Shown: positions 37,653-52,790, counted from the stretch's first letter. The stretch is 52,844 nt of DNA from Burkholderiales bacterium (GCA_947473125.1 CANJDH010000022.1:1-52844); one strand, 5' to 3'. Program-made: numbers and translations. The notes: generated by a model not told the origin, from the letters alone.

Positions 37653-39835
37653 CCGACCTTGCGCATCTGGCGATACTTGTGCAGCAGCGGTTCGGTGTAG
37701 CCGGAAGGCTGGGCAATGCCCTCGAATACCAGCGCACAGGCCGCCTTGAACGCAACCGATTTGCCAAATCGCCCTGCCATTTTTTCGTACAGCGGGTCGC
37801 CGGCGTTCTGGCCATCGACCACCTTGGCCATGCGGCGGAAGGTCTCCTTGACCTGCTCGCGCGTCACCACGCCGTGGTGCAGCCAGTTGGCGATGTGCTG
37901 GCTGGAAATGCGCAAGGTAGCGCGGTCTTCCATCAGGCCGACATTGTTGATGTCCGGCACCTTGGAACAACCGACACCCTGGTCGATCCAGCGCACCACG
38001 TAACCCAGGATGCCCTGGCAGTTGTTGTCCAGTTCGCGCTGGCGCTCTTGGGCAGACCAGTCGGGCTTGTCGGTCACAGGAACTGTCAACAACCCGTTGA
38101 GCAGTTCATCGGCCACGCTGGCGAGCGAAGTCTTCTCCAGTTCTTGTTGTATCGCCTGCACGTCGATCTGATGGTAGTGCAGCGCATGCAGCGTGGCGGC
38201 CGTGGGTGACGGCACCCAGGCGGTGTTGGCGCCGGCTTTCGGATGGGCGATCTTTTGTTCGAGCATCGCGGCCATCAGGTCGGGCATGGCCCACATGCCC
38301 TTGCCGATCTGGGCGCGGCCGCGCAGGCCACAATCGAGACCGATCAACACATTGCTGCGCTCGTACGCAGCGATCCAGGCGGTCGATTTCATGTCGCCTT
38401 TTTTGAGCATCGGGCCGGCCTCCATCGCGGTGCGCATTTCGTCGCCGGTGCGATCGAGGAACCCGGTATTGATGAAGGCGACGCGCGCCGGTGCAGCGCC
38501 GATGGCGGCCTTGAGGTTGACGCTCATGCGCCGCTCTTCGTCCATGATGCCCATCTTCATGGTGTTGCGCGGCAGACCGAGCAGGTCTTCGGTGCGCGCG
38601 AACAACTCGTCGGCAAACGCCACTTCGGCCGGGCCGTGCATCTTCGGCTTGACCACATAGAACGAGCCGGTGCGCGAGTTGAGCTTGCGCTTCAAATCGA
38701 CCATGGCACAGGCCGAGCACACCACGGCGTCGAGAATGCCTTCCGGAATTTCGTTGCCGTCGCGGTCAAGGATCGCCGGGTTGCTCATCAGGTGGCCGAC
38801 ATGGCGCACGAACATCAGCGAGCGGCCGTGCAGGGTCAGCGTGCCGCCGCCCGGCCTGGTGTAGCTGCGATCCGGATTGAGGCGGCGCGTGAAGGTCTTG
38901 CCGCCCTTGCTGACTTTTTCGGTGAGGTCACCCTTCATCAGGCCCAGCCAGTTGCGATAGATGTTGACCTTGTCCTCGGCATCGACGGCTGCGACCGAAT
39001 CTTCGCAATCCATGATGGTGGTGAGCGCGGCTTCCATCAGGACGTCCTTGATGTGCGCGCTGTCGGTCTTGCCGATCGGATCCCTGGCGTCGAACTGGAT
39101 TTCGAAATGCAGGCCGTTGTGCCCGAACAGCAAGGCGGTCGGCGCTGCGGCTTTGCCCAGGTACCCGGCAAACTGCGTCGGATTGGCGAGGCCCGTAGCA
39201 CCCGTGCTGTTGGCACCGGGCTTGAGCTTGACCACCAGCTTGCCGGCCACCACGGCATACGCGACGGCATCGGCGTGCGAGCCGGCCGCCAGCGGCGCCG
39301 CCTGGTCAAGGAACACGCGTGCACGCGCAATCACCAGGTTGCCGCGTACCGGGTTGAAGGACTTGCCTTTTTCCGCGCCGCTGGTTTCAGGCAGGGCATC
39401 GGTGCCGTAAAGTGCGTCATACAGGCTGCCCCAGCGCGCGTTGGCGGCGTTGAGCGAATAGCGCGGGTTGGACATCGGCACCACCAGTTGCGGCCCGGCC
39501 TGTGTGGCGATTTCACTATCGACATTGGCGGTGGTCGCCTTCACCTGGCTTGGTTGCGGCACCAGATAGTGAATGCGCTCCAGAAAGGCGCGGTAGGCCG
39601 GCATGTCGCGAATCGGCCCGGGATGCGCGACATGCCAGGCATCAAGCTCAGCCTGCAGGCGTTCGCGCTCGGCCAGCAAGGCGCGATTTCGCGGTGCCAG
39701 ATCGTGCACCAGGGCATCGAAGCCACTCCAGAAAACAGCACTGTCCAGGCCTGCCGCCTTGAGCACCTCGCGTTCGATGAACTGGTCGAGGATGGTCGCC
39801 ACCTGCAGGCCATGTCGTTTGATGCGTTTGGTCAC
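37649..39835 (-). CDS. glcB: Malate synthase G
   Basis: This 728-residue monomeric enzyme condenses glyoxylate and acetyl-CoA to malate. It has the [19 protein letters not shown]-type active-site segment near 270, [43 protein letters not shown] with the catalytic Asp region further on, and [11 protein letters not shown]. The GTG at 39835 ([13 protein letters not shown]) is preferred, with TGGAGA upstream; a TTG at 39853 is possible. It uses glyoxylate from acetate or glycolate metabolism; no aceA or glc genes are adjacent. Confidence 0.95.
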   Translation of the reverse strand: MTKRIKRHGLQVATILDQFIEREVLKAAGLDSAVFWSGFDALVHDLAPRNRALLAERERLQAELDAWHVAHPGPIRDMPAYRAFLERIHYLVPQPSQVKATTANVDSEIATQAGPQLVVPMSNPRYSLNAANARWGSLYDALYGTDALPETSGAEKGKSFNPVRGNLVIARARVFLDQAAPLAAGSHADAVAYAVVAGKLVVKLKPGANSTGATGLANPTQFAGYLGKAAAPTALLFGHNGLHFEIQFDARDPIGKTDSAHIKDVLMEAALTTIMDCEDSVAAVDAEDKVNIYRNWLGLMKGDLTEKVSKGGKTFTRRLNPDRSYTRPGGGTLTLHGRSLMFVRHVGHLMSNPAILDRDGNEIPEGILDAVVCSACAMVDLKRKLNSRTGSFYVVKPKMHGPAEVAFADELFARTEDLLGLPRNTMKMGIMDEERRMSVNLKAAIGAAPARVAFINTGFLDRTGDEMRTAMEAGPMLKKGDMKSTAWIAAYERSNVLIGLDCGLRGRAQIGKGMWAMPDLMAAMLEQKIAHPKAGANTAWVPSPTAATLHALHYHQIDVQAIQQELEKTSLASVADELLNGLLTVPVTDKPDWSAQERQRELDNNCQGILGYVVRWIDQGVGCSKVPDINNVGLMEDRATLRISSQHIANWLHHGVVTREQVKETFRRMAKVVDGQNAGDPLYEKMAGRFGKSVAFKAACALVFEGIAQPSGYTEPLLHKYRQMRKVG

Positions 39836-39934
39836 AATGTCGCGTCTCCACAATGCAGATTTTGAAAATATTTCGGTACCGCCAACTACCCTGATTCTTT
39901 ACCCGGTGGTCATGCCACGCCTGAGTGCCCAGCC

Positions 39935-40474
39935 TCAGTGCCCGGAAAAAGCGCATAGGGTAAACGGCCGGAAACCCTCGTCCACCAACGATTTCGAGCC
40001 GCCCAACTCGGGCAGGTCAATGATTGCCGCGGGCAGGATCGCGCCGGCCCCGAGGCGTTGCAGCAGACGCACCGCCGCCTGCATGGTGCCACCGGTAGCA
40101 ATCAGGTCATCCATTAGCAAGACACGTGCCCCCGGTGCAATCGCATCGGCGTGGATCTGGATCGAGGCGCTGCCGTATTCGAGCGCGTATTCTTCGGTCA
40201 GGGTATCGAATGGCAGCTTGCCGGCCTTGCGCACCGGCACGAATCCGCGATTGAGGCCGTAGGCCACGACGGAACCGAGGATGAAGCCGCGTGCATCGAT
40301 GCCGGCGACCACATCAACGCCCTGGTCCAGAAATTGTTCGACAAACGCATCGATCAGGATGCGAAAGGTCTTGGCGTCCGACAGCAAGGTCGTGATATCC
40401 CGAAACATCACCCCTGTTTCGGGCCAGTCGGGCACGGTGCGCACCTGCGTGCGCACCAGTTCGGCGATGTCCAT
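39935..40474 (-). CDS. apt: Adenine phosphoribosyltransferase
   Basis: This 179-residue purine-salvage enzyme makes AMP from adenine and PRPP. It has PGVMFRD-type N-terminus ([14 protein letters not shown]), [21 protein letters not shown], and the PRPP loop [14 protein letters not shown]. The ATG at 40474 is used; a GTG at 40501 would add nine residues that are not family-like. It follows gltD after 42 bp in the same direction and precedes glcB by 99 bp. Confidence 0.95.
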   Translation of the reverse strand: MDIAELVRTQVRTVPDWPETGVMFRDITTLLSDAKTFRILIDAFVEQFLDQGVDVVAGIDARGFILGSVVAYGLNRGFVPVRKAGKLPFDTLTEEYALEYGSASIQIHADAIAPGARVLLMDDLIATGGTMQAAVRLLQRLGAGAILPAAIIDLPELGGSKSLVDEGFRPFTLCAFSGH

Positions 40475-40516
40475 GCTGCGAAACCCGGGGCGGCCCGACA
40501 CTCTCCGACGCGCGCC

Positions 40517-41989
40517 TCAGCGCGGCAGGTCGGAAGCGCCCATCAGGAACTCGTCGACCGCGCGCGCGCACTGGCGCCCTTCGCGGATCGCCCACACCAC
40601 CAGCGACTGGCCGCGGCGCATATCGCCTGCGGCAAACACCTTGGCCACGTTGGTCTTGTAGGCCTTGTCGCCCTCGGTCGCCGCCTTGGCGTTCTGGCGC
40701 TGGTCGCGCTCGACACCAAAGGCATCGACCACGGCCTGGATCGGCGAGACGAAACCCATTGCCAGCAGGACCAGGTCAGCCTTCATCTCGAATTCGCTGT
40801 TCGGCACTTCGGACATCTTGCTGTCTTTCCACTCGAGGCGGCAGGCAACCAGTTTTTCAACCTTGCCGTTCTTGCCTTCGAAGCGCTTGGTGGCGACACT
40901 CCAGTCACGTTCGCAACCTTCTTCGTGGCTCGACGAGGTGCGCAGCTTGGTCGGCCAGTAGGGCCACACCAAAGGCTTGTTCTCGTGCTCGGGCGGCTGC
41001 GGCAGGAGTTCGAACTGGGCAACCGATTTGGCTTCGTGGCGATTCGAGGTGCCAACGCAATCCGAACCGGTATCACCGCCGCCGATCACGACCACGTTTT
41101 TGCCGGTGGCGAGGATCTGGTCCTTGAGCTTGTCGCCAGCATTGACGCGGTTTTGCAGCGGCAGGAACTCCATCGCGAAGTGGATGCCGCCCAGCTCGCG
41201 CCCCGGTACCGGCAGGTCGCGCGGCTGCTCGGCACCGCCGGAGATCACGACCGCATCGAAATCGGCCAGCAGCTGCGGCGGCGCGATCACTTCCCTGGCA
41301 AGGTTGGTGATGCGCGGGTCGAGCGCATCTATCTTGTCTGCCACCAGCACGCCGGTGCGGAAGGCCACCCCTTCGGCCTGCATCTGTTCGACACGGCGGT
41401 CAATCAGGTGCTTTTCCATCTTGAAGTCGGGGATTCCATAGCGTAGCAGGCCGCCGATGCGGTCATTTTTTTCGAACACGGTGACGGCGTGGCCGGCACG
41501 TGCCAGCTGCTGCGCCGCCGCCATGCCGGCAGGACCCGCACCGACCACGGCAACGGTCTTTCCGGTTTTTTGTTGGGCCGGTTGCGGCTTCACCCAGCCT
41601 GAATCCCAGCCCTTGTCGATGATGAAATGCTCGATCGACTTGATGCCGACCGCGTCATCGTTGATGTTCAGGGTGCAGGCGGCCTCGCATGGCGCCGGGC
41701 AGATGCGGCCGGTGAACTCAGGGAAGTTGTTGGTCGAGTGCAGCACATCGAGCGCTTCGCGATAGTTGCCGCGATAGACCAGGTCGTTCCAGTCGGGAAT
41801 GATGTTGTTGACCGGGCAGCCGTTGTTGCAAAACGGAATGCCGCAGTCCATGCAGCGCGCGCCCTGCTTTTTCGCGGCATCGTCGGACAGGTGCATGACG
41901 AACTCGCGATAGTGCTTCTTGCGCAGTTGCGGCGCTTCGTATTGTTCTTCCTCGCGTGCAAGTTCGAGGAATCCGGTGACTTTACCCAT
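40517..41989 (-). CDS. gltD: Glutamate synthase [NADPH] small subunit
   Basis: This 490-residue subunit supplies electrons from NADPH to GltB for glutamate formation. The N-terminal Fe-S Cys set is in [19 protein letters not shown] and [14 protein letters not shown]. The FAD motif [18 protein letters not shown] and NADPH motif [17 protein letters not shown] follow, then [15 protein letters not shown] at the C-terminus. It lies 21 bp after gltB. Confidence 0.97.
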   Translation of the reverse strand: MGKVTGFLELAREEEQYEAPQLRKKHYREFVMHLSDDAAKKQGARCMDCGIPFCNNGCPVNNIIPDWNDLVYRGNYREALDVLHSTNNFPEFTGRICPAPCEAACTLNINDDAVGIKSIEHFIIDKGWDSGWVKPQPAQQKTGKTVAVVGAGPAGMAAAQQLARAGHAVTVFEKNDRIGGLLRYGIPDFKMEKHLIDRRVEQMQAEGVAFRTGVLVADKIDALDPRITNLAREVIAPPQLLADFDAVVISGGAEQPRDLPVPGRELGGIHFAMEFLPLQNRVNAGDKLKDQILATGKNVVVIGGGDTGSDCVGTSNRHEAKSVAQFELLPQPPEHENKPLVWPYWPTKLRTSSSHEEGCERDWSVATKRFEGKNGKVEKLVACRLEWKDSKMSEVPNSEFEMKADLVLLAMGFVSPIQAVVDAFGVERDQRQNAKAATEGDKAYKTNVAKVFAAGDMRRGQSLVVWAIREGRQCARAVDEFLMGASDLPR

Positions 41990-42010
41990 GATGTTTTCCC
42001 AGGTTGGTTC

Positions 42011-46747
<4,737 letters not shown>

Positions 46748-46828
46748 GGTGTAGGTCCCGCGCAGGGTTTATTGCGCCGCACAAAAACGGGAAGGGAAGT
46801 CTACGCCTAAGCCATTGATCAAGCAACG

Positions 46829-46859
46829 AAATTAAATGGGGTCTGACCCCATTTAATTT
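46829..46859. repeat. REP-like palindrome with 15-bp arms beside the transposase
   Basis: AAATTAAATGGGGTC (46829-46843), a single T, then its exact reverse complement (46845-46859). It lies 20 bp after the end of the transposase gene. A GGGGTC/GACCC core in AT-rich flanks is commonly associated with this transposase type. It is probably the DNA substrate of the enzyme. Confidence 0.8.
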
Positions 46860-46879
46860 ACGCACAATCCTGATGCGGA

Positions 46880-47587
46880 TTAATTGGGGACGGAGTTGAT
46901 TTTCAAGCTTGGGCGCCCTCGTTTGGGGCTTGGAACCGGTCGACGCGATGCCGCGTCTGCTATGCTGGCATTGAAAGCATCACTGCCGAGGGCCCAACCC
47001 TTATTGGTAGCGTCGCTGATCCGCTGGGAATCACTCGCGGACATGCCCTCGGCGCACAGTTCGCGCCAGGCTTGCTGGCGCGCAAACGGGGTGTTGCCCA
47101 ATGCCCAATAACGGGGCGGATCAGTAAGGGCCGGGTCGATTTGACCGCCGGCATGATGATGGTAGCTGGACCATTTGAACGCGGCAGGTTCGCGCGCCAC
47201 GCCTGCCCGCACCGGGTTGAGGTCGATATAGCACATACACTCTATGAGATAGCGCTCACTATCGATAATCGTAGCTCTGTATCTACCTTCCCATAGGGTT
47301 CCGGATTGCTCATGGCGATCGTTGAAATAGCGCACATAGCGCCGCCCGAGCGCTTGCATGGCGCGCCCCAGCGCCCCCTCGGCTGGAGGCAGCACGAGCA
47401 GGTGAACATGGTTTTCCATCAACACGTAGGCGAACAGGGTGATGCGATAGCCGCGCATCACCTCGCCCAACCAGGCCAGATACGCGGCACGGTCCGCATC
47501 GTCACGAAACACCAGGCGGCGCGCGTTGCCGCGCTGGATCACATGTTGCGGACAGCCCGGGACGTACAAGCGCGGCAGCCTTGCCAT
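46880..47587 (-). CDS. REP-associated tyrosine transposase (RAYT, Transposase_17)
   Basis: This 235-residue Y1 (HUH-type) nuclease has RLPRLYVPGCPQHVIQRGN at the start, the metal-binding HVH in MENHVHLLV (His60 and His62), candidate catalytic Tyr84/Tyr87 in GRRYVRYFND, and CYIDLNPVRAG with KWSSYHHHAG. Such enzymes nick single-stranded REP palindromes. It appears complete. It begins 12 bp after the ccsB stop in the same direction and lies before gltB. Its last codons are formed by the TTAATTGGGGACGG terminal motif (46878-46891), which suggests the gene and its end moved together. Confidence 0.9.
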   Translation of the reverse strand: MARLPRLYVPGCPQHVIQRGNARRLVFRDDADRAAYLAWLGEVMRGYRITLFAYVLMENHVHLLVLPPAEGALGRAMQALGRRYVRYFNDRHEQSGTLWEGRYRATIIDSERYLIECMCYIDLNPVRAGVAREPAAFKWSSYHHHAGGQIDPALTDPPRYWALGNTPFARQQAWRELCAEGMSASDSQRISDATNKGWALGSDAFNASIADAASRRPVPSPKRGRPSLKINSVPN

Positions 47588-47599
47588 GCCGCGACCTGC

Positions 47600-48922
47600 C
47601 TACAGCGTTCCGTACGAGTGCAGGCCCGACAGGAAGATGTTGACGCCGAGAAATGCAAAGGTCGTCACCAGCAGTCCGCCCAGCGCCCACCACGCCAGCA
47701 TCACGCCGCGCACGCCGCCAATGAGGCGCATGTGAAGCCAGGCCGCGTAGTTGAGCCAGACGATCAGCGCCCAGGTCTCCTTCGGGTCCCAACTCCAGTA
47801 GGAGCCCCACGCTTCGGCCGCCCACAAGGCGCCGAGGATCGTGGCAACGGTAAAGAAGGCGAAGCCAATCGCGATGGCGCGATACATCAGGTCGTCCAGC
47901 ACCGGCAGTGCCGGCAACTGCGGTGCAATGCGGCCGCGCAGCATCACAATGCCGCCGAAAATTGCAAACGTCAGGGCAAAGTAGGCCATCCAGTAGGGTG
48001 ACGCGCCGGACTTGCGAAACACAATCGACTCGAGCGCCAATGCCGCCGCAAGCGCAAACCCGGCAACCCACACCGACATGAGGCTCTTGCGGCTCGGGTT
48101 TTCATGGTTCGATTTGAGCAGCGTCGCAAAGCCCACCATGGCTGCGAGCGAGAACGCGCCGTAGCCGACAAAATTGGCCGGCACGTGGATCTTCATCCAC
48201 CAGCTTTGCAAGGCCGGCACCAGCGGCTGGATTTCATGCGCGCCGCGCTCGAAGGTGTACCAGAGCAGGAAACCGACGGCGGCCGACACCACCAGCATCA
48301 CGAATGCGCCCAGGCCGCGGGTGGCATAGCGCCGCTCGTAGTGCAGATACATCAGCGAGGTGATGAGACAGAACAGTACGAACACTTCATACAGGTTGCT
48401 CACCGGGATGTGGCCCACATCCGGACTAATGAGATAGCTCTCGTACCAGCGCACCATCAGGCCGATGAAGCCCAAGGCGATGGCGATCCAGGTGAGCGCC
48501 GAGCCGGTGCGCGCGGCGAAATCCGATTTGGCAAGGAGCCCCAGCCAGTACGAGCCGGTGGCGAAAAAGATCAGCGCGGACATCCAGACAATCGCGGACT
48601 GGCTCGACAGGAAATACTTGAGCAGGAACGTCTTCTCGGCGTCGGCCAGGGAGCCGCCGTACAGGCTGATCGCCAGCAGGCTCAGTACGGCCACCAACAC
48701 GACCAGCACGCGCACCGGTTTGAAAAACCAGCCCAGCCAAGCGATGGCCGGGACGGCACAGACCAGAATGGCCTTCTCGTAACCGTCCATGAAGGCGCCA
48801 TAGCGCGACAGCGCAAACAGGGCACCGCCGGCGAGCACGGCGGCAAACAGCCAATCGGGCAGCCCGATACGTTTGAGCAGCGGCAACGGCGCCGCGTAAT
48901 TTGCTTGTGCCAACTCCATCAT
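47600..48922 (-). CDS. ccsB: Cytochrome c biogenesis protein CcsB (ResC), heme handling
   Basis: This 440-residue polytopic membrane protein of System II delivers and positions heme for ligation to apocytochromes. It has several TM helices and the periplasmic Trp-rich WWD-type motif WGSYWSWDPKETWALIVW. Conserved His residues in flanking helices (for example in KIHVPANFVGYG and AAWLHMRL) could ligate heme. Its ATG overlaps the resB stop (ATGA). Confidence 0.93.
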   Translation of the reverse strand: MMELAQANYAAPLPLLKRIGLPDWLFAAVLAGGALFALSRYGAFMDGYEKAILVCAVPAIAWLGWFFKPVRVLVVLVAVLSLLAISLYGGSLADAEKTFLLKYFLSSQSAIVWMSALIFFATGSYWLGLLAKSDFAARTGSALTWIAIALGFIGLMVRWYESYLISPDVGHIPVSNLYEVFVLFCLITSLMYLHYERRYATRGLGAFVMLVVSAAVGFLLWYTFERGAHEIQPLVPALQSWWMKIHVPANFVGYGAFSLAAMVGFATLLKSNHENPSRKSLMSVWVAGFALAAALALESIVFRKSGASPYWMAYFALTFAIFGGIVMLRGRIAPQLPALPVLDDLMYRAIAIGFAFFTVATILGALWAAEAWGSYWSWDPKETWALIVWLNYAAWLHMRLIGGVRGVMLAWWALGGLLVTTFAFLGVNIFLSGLHSYGTL

Positions 48923-51036
48923 GCTACTCCTGGTGATCCGTTACCCTCAGCGCCCGACTGGGCACCCCTCTGAGCACCTATCTGAGCACCCAACTGTGCG
49001 CGCAGCCGGGCAAATTCGCGGTCATCATCCACGCCGCGGCGCAACGCCGACATCGCAAACAATACCCGACCGTCCGGTTTGACCAGCACCCACGCGCGGC
49101 GTTCCCGAATATAAAGCATGGCAAATACACCCAGCACCAGCAACAGCGACCCCAGGTAAACAATATTCTTGCCCGGCGATCGCGTCAACTGAAACACGCT
49201 CGCCTTGACTTCGTCGAACGAGTTCAGGTGCAGATAAACCGGGGCGCCGTAGAAAAAGCTGTCCGACATGGCATTGAGGCTGTCTTGCGCAAACCGTGTC
49301 GTGGCGTCGTCGGCAGGCAAGCGCCTCTGGCCATCTTTCTCGCGTCGCAACTGCCACGCCTCAAACGCCGCGCCGTTGAGGAGCCGAACGAAGATATCTG
49401 CAGCACGTTCACGCTCCGCTTCGAGTACGCCCTTTTCGATGAACGCTGCAACCGACTGATAACCCTTCGCACCGAAGGTTTCCAGGGCGCGGCGCGCCGA
49501 TTCCGCCAGTTGGCGGCGAAACGTATCCGTGGCATCGGGCGGCAACATCTGGCGCGCCAGCGTGGCGCTGGCGGCCTCGCGCAGGCTTCGGTCAAGCACG
49601 GCGGCGCGAAATCGCATGAATTCGGCCAACGAGCCATCGGTATCGATCGGCAAACGCAAATAGCGAAACGATTCATTCGGGTTTTCACGCATCCCGGCCA
49701 GCAATACCTGACGGCCGTCGATGAACATCGGCAGCATGTAATTGTGAAACTCGCGCGCCTGGCCGGCCGCATCACGCAACTTGTAGCCGATCGAAGGACC
49801 GACGTTGCGCATTTCCTTTTCCTTGCCTGGCGAGGTGCCGGGCCCCAGACCCTGCTTGAGCTTCTCCGACAGCGTCGGCATCACTGGCACCGCGCCCTCC
49901 GGCTCACCGCGGCCGACGCGCTCGACGTTGAACAGCCGAAAGCTGGTGAACTCGAGCGTCAGGGCCTTTTCGGCGGAGTCTGGCGTAAGCACGGTGGTGC
50001 CGCCGATTTCACCGGAAATGGTGAAGCTGTAGTCGCGCTCTCCGCTCATCGGAAAGCCCTTGAGCTTGACGTGCGTGCCACCGTCGTCAAAGCTCGACTG
50101 ATAGACCGCCACGCCCTTGTGGATCAGCGGGTGGTTGACCTCAATGCGCTGCTCGAAACTCTTGCCAGTGTCCTTGTCGGTGACCACGACGTCGCTGGCA
50201 AAGAGCTTGGGTTGGCCGGTCGGGTAATGCTCGATCACGAAACGCTTCAGGTCGATCTTGAATGGCAACTCCTGCAGGAGCAGGCCGTCGGCGTAATTGA
50301 GGAGCGCGAAGTCGCGTGCACCGCCTTCCGGGATCAGGATATTGCCGCGAAAACTCGGGTTGCCCGCCGCCAAACGGCTCTTCTCCGGAATCTCGCTGAT
50401 CAACGGGTTGCCCCTGACAATTTCCTTGCCGCCAAACGCCATTTGCGCACGCAGCAGAAGGTCGCCGTCAAGCAACCCACCGACGCAGATGATGATGATG
50501 CCGCAGTGGGCAAAGATATACCCGAGGCGATTCGCGCTGCCTGCCTTGGCTGCCACCATCGTGCCCACCTCACCGACCGCCAACTTGGTGTTGAACCCGG
50601 CCTGCTTCAGCCCCGCTGCCACACGGGCCACGACATCCGGCCCGCTGGCGTCGAACTCGGCGCGATGGGCAAACGCCGCGAACGATTGCTCGCGCATGTT
50701 TTCCTTGAAGGTGCGCATCTGCGCCAGCATCTTGGGCGCATTGCGCAGCACGCACAGGCTCGTGGACGTCACCAGGAAAGTGAGGATCAGCATGAACCAC
50801 CACGCGTTGTACACGGCGTACAGCGACAGCGTTTCGAATACGGCGAACCAGAACTGGCCGAACTGGTTGAGGTAGTTGTTGTAGGGCTCGTTTTGCTTGA
50901 GGATGGTGCCGATCACCGAAGCGACGGCAAGGAAGCTCAGCAAGCTGATGGCGAAGCGCATCGAACTGAGGAGTTCGACAGCCTGGCGGAGAAGCGCGGT
51001 GCGCGGCACTGCGCGCGATGCGGCACCACTGGTCAT
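48919..51036 (-). CDS. resB: Cytochrome c biogenesis protein ResB
   Basis: This 705-residue System II membrane protein has three N-terminal TM helices (SMRFAISLLSFLAVASVIGT, WWFMLILTFLVTSTSL, YIFAHCGIIIICVGGLL), a large periplasmic domain, and a C-terminal TM (NIVYLGSLLLVLGVFAMLYI). It forms the heme export/ligation complex with CcsB. The ATG at 51036 is preferred; a TTG lies upstream. The C-terminal tail contains a GAQ tetrapeptide repeat. It lies downstream of the cytochrome c gene, separated by a terminator. Confidence 0.92.
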   Translation of the reverse strand: MTSGAASRAVPRTALLRQAVELLSSMRFAISLLSFLAVASVIGTILKQNEPYNNYLNQFGQFWFAVFETLSLYAVYNAWWFMLILTFLVTSTSLCVLRNAPKMLAQMRTFKENMREQSFAAFAHRAEFDASGPDVVARVAAGLKQAGFNTKLAVGEVGTMVAAKAGSANRLGYIFAHCGIIIICVGGLLDGDLLLRAQMAFGGKEIVRGNPLISEIPEKSRLAAGNPSFRGNILIPEGGARDFALLNYADGLLLQELPFKIDLKRFVIEHYPTGQPKLFASDVVVTDKDTGKSFEQRIEVNHPLIHKGVAVYQSSFDDGGTHVKLKGFPMSGERDYSFTISGEIGGTTVLTPDSAEKALTLEFTSFRLFNVERVGRGEPEGAVPVMPTLSEKLKQGLGPGTSPGKEKEMRNVGPSIGYKLRDAAGQAREFHNYMLPMFIDGRQVLLAGMRENPNESFRYLRLPIDTDGSLAEFMRFRAAVLDRSLREAASATLARQMLPPDATDTFRRQLAESARRALETFGAKGYQSVAAFIEKGVLEAERERAADIFVRLLNGAAFEAWQLRREKDGQRRLPADDATTRFAQDSLNAMSDSFFYGAPVYLHLNSFDEVKASVFQLTRSPGKNIVYLGSLLLVLGVFAMLYIRERRAWVLVKPDGRVLFAMSALRRGVDDDREFARLRAQLGAQIGAQRGAQSGAEGNGSPGVA
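48950..48997. repeat. 12-nt tandem repeat encoding the ResB C-terminal GAQ repeats
   Basis: Four imperfect 12-nt units (48950-48961, 48962-48973, 48974-48985, 48986-48997) encode [LIRS]GAQ-type repeats ending GAE near the ResB C-terminus. They probably arose by slippage. Confidence 0.7.
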
Positions 51037-51051
51037 AGGGGGAAGCCCTGC

Positions 51052-51085
51052 AAAAAACAAAAAGGGTGGCCGAAAGCCACCCTTT
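51052..51085 (-). terminator. Rho-independent terminator of the cytochrome c gene
   Basis: On the minus strand AAAGGGTGGC (51085-51076), loop TTTCG, GCCACCCTTT (51070-51061), then TTGTTTTTT. It follows the cytochrome stop by 18 bp and overlaps the upstream edge of resB. Confidence 0.88.
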
Positions 51086-51103
51086 GGAGTCTGATCTGGC
51101 TGA

Positions 51104-51745
51104 TTAGTTTGATTGCTTCAACCCGGCGATGTAATCGGACACTGCATCAATCTCCTTGTCCGACAACTTGGCAGCAACACCGCGCATCATGCCCTGCGGG
51201 TCGTTCTGGCGCTCACCGGTGCGGAACGCCATCAGCTGCGCCTTGGTGTACTCGCCCCATTGCCCGGCAAGTCGCGGGTATTGCGCCGGAATGCCTGCGC
51301 CAGCCGGCCCGTGACAACCAGCGCAAGCAGCGATGCCCTTGTCGGCTACGCCGCCACGGTAGATTTTTTCGCCCAGTTTCAATGTCGCGGCATTGCGTGC
51401 CGCGCCCTCCTTGGGCTTCTGCGCGGCATAGTGTGCCGCGACGTTCGCCATGTCTTCCGGCGTCAAGGCGCCCGCAAAACCGAGCATCACGGCATTTTTG
51501 CGAGCCTTGTTTTCCTTGAAATTGGCCAGTTGCTTGGCCAGATATTCAGGGTGCTGGCCGGCGAGTTTCGGATTGGCCGCAGCGGGACTGTTGCCGTCGG
51601 CGGCGTGGCACGCAACGCACACCTGGCTGGCGATCTGCGAACCGCGCGCCGTATCGACTTTGGCAGCCGGTTTCACATCGGCGGCAAGCGCCGCAGCGGA
51701 GGCCGACCACAACAAGACGGCGGCAAGTGAAAAAGCGGATTTCAT
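51104..51745 (-). CDS. Diheme cytochrome c (c4-like)
   Basis: This 213-residue exported cytochrome has a signal peptide MKSAFSLAAVLLWSASAAAL with cleavage near ALA|AD. Two heme sites are CVACH (about 43-47) and CAGCH (about 141-145), each followed by a PKLAGQ / PRLAGQ segment and a later Met ligand region. This is the c4 layout: two related domains, an electron carrier to terminal oxidases. The ATG at 51745 gives the signal peptide. It is the likely client of the ResB/CcsB pair downstream. Confidence 0.93.
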   Translation of the reverse strand: MKSAFSLAAVLLWSASAAALAADVKPAAKVDTARGSQIASQVCVACHAADGNSPAAANPKLAGQHPEYLAKQLANFKENKARKNAVMLGFAGALTPEDMANVAAHYAAQKPKEGAARNAATLKLGEKIYRGGVADKGIAACAGCHGPAGAGIPAQYPRLAGQWGEYTKAQLMAFRTGERQNDPQGMMRGVAAKLSDKEIDAVSDYIAGLKQSN

Positions 51746-51904
51746 GAGGCTTTTCCTGCTAAAAATGGGTGAATGCTTTACCAAACCTGTTATTCTACCG
51801 CAACTCCCCCGCAGGTTCGAGGGTTTCGACACCGGGATTGCCCCGGCTCCCGCCCCGCCAGACCCGTCCGGCGCTGTCGTTACGCGAACCGCCCCTCAGG
51901 CTTC

Positions 51905-52591
51905 ATGTCCTTCCTGCATCGCGCCACTTTTTTCACCACCGTTGCGGCACTGACCGACCTTGCGTTCGAGTCAAACGGCGAAGTCGCGTTCGCCGGCCGC
52001 TCCAATGCCGGCAAATCAAGCGCCATCAACACGCTGGCCAATCAGCGACGCCTCGCCTTCACGAGCAAGACGCCGGGCCGCACCCAGCACCTCAACTATT
52101 TCGGGTTGGGCGACGACAAATACCTGGTCGACCTGCCCGGCTACGGCTACGCCAAGATACAACGCTCGGCCAAGGCAGGCTGGGACGCGTTTCTCAGCGG
52201 CTACCTGCAAACGCGCGAGCAGCTGGCCGGCATGGTGCTGATCATGGATGCGCGCCACCCGCTCACCGAGCTCGACCTGCAAATGCTTGACTGGTTTGCG
52301 GACGCACAAAAGCCGGTGCACGTGCTGCTCACCAAAGCCGACAAGCTAACCCGCAATGACCAGCGCGCCACGCTGCTCAAGGTGAGGAGCACGCTCAACC
52401 AGCGCATTGGCACCAACACAGTCAGCCTGTTCTCCAGCCTCAAGAAAACTGGTGTGGAGGAAGCCGAAGCGGTCATCGCCAAGTGGCTTGGGATTGAACT
52501 GCCGGCGAAAAAGCCCGTCAAGGTTCCGGCACCAAAGGGCCGTCCTGCGGCGCACTCTGCCAAGACACCCGGGCCGGAAAACGCGGGCTAA
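51905..52591 (+). CDS. engB: Ribosome biogenesis GTP-binding protein YsxC/EngB
   Basis: This 228-residue essential GTPase is involved in large-subunit assembly. G1 is GRSNAGKSS, the switch [12 protein letters not shown]3 DLPGYG, G4 TKADK and G5 near [11 protein letters not shown]. The C-terminal tail is Lys/Pro/Ala-rich (about 200-228) and longer than in E. coli. The ATG at 51905 precedes MSFLHRATF; the longer upstream frame is not family-like. It is divergent from the cytochrome c gene, with a 159-bp gap. Confidence 0.95.
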   Translation: MSFLHRATFFTTVAALTDLAFESNGEVAFAGRSNAGKSSAINTLANQRRLAFTSKTPGRTQHLNYFGLGDDKYLVDLPGYGYAKIQRSAKAGWDAFLSGYLQTREQLAGMVLIMDARHPLTELDLQMLDWFADAQKPVHVLLTKADKLTRNDQRATLLKVRSTLNQRIGTNTVSLFSSLKKTGVEEAEAVIAKWLGIELPAKKPVKVPAPKGRPAAHSAKTPGPENAG

Positions 52592-52692
52592 TCCCCGGCT
52601 ACGCGAGGCAACCCGCGAGGCGCAGGGAGGCCTGCAAACAAGACCGAACGACAAGACCGGCCCACGCGCTCGCAGCGGCTCCGCGCGGCCAG

Positions 52693-52731
52693 AAAAAAAC
52701 AGGCCGTGAAGAAAGGGGAATCTTCACGGCC
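52693..52731 (-). terminator. Strong leftward rho-independent terminator near the right edge
   Basis: On the minus strand the 11-bp-arm stem GGCCGTGAAGA / TCTTCACGGCC (52731-52702) with an 8-nt loop is followed by TGTTTTTTT. It must end a leftward transcript entering from beyond 52731. Confidence 0.85.
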
Positions 52732-52735
52732 CAAC

Positions 52736-52790
52736 GCCTTAAAATACAAGGCCCCGCTCAGGGAGGTTAAGCGGGAGACGCGCAAACGTC
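52736..52790 (-). ncRNA. Consecutive small hairpins before the terminator; possible 3' part of an RNA
   Basis: Three stems lie in a row: GCCTT/AAGGC (52736-52752), CCCGCT/AGCGGG (52753-52775) and GACG/CGTC (52777-52790), directly upstream of the leftward terminator. Open frames here have no codon bias like the neighbouring genes. An RNA gene entering from the right is possible; no family is recognised. The remaining 52592-52692 after engB shows nothing. Confidence 0.3.

Noticed and set aside
49228-51519. Long open frame antisense to resB and the cytochrome c gene
   Set aside because: It crosses a clear terminator and two confident genes, with no protein features.
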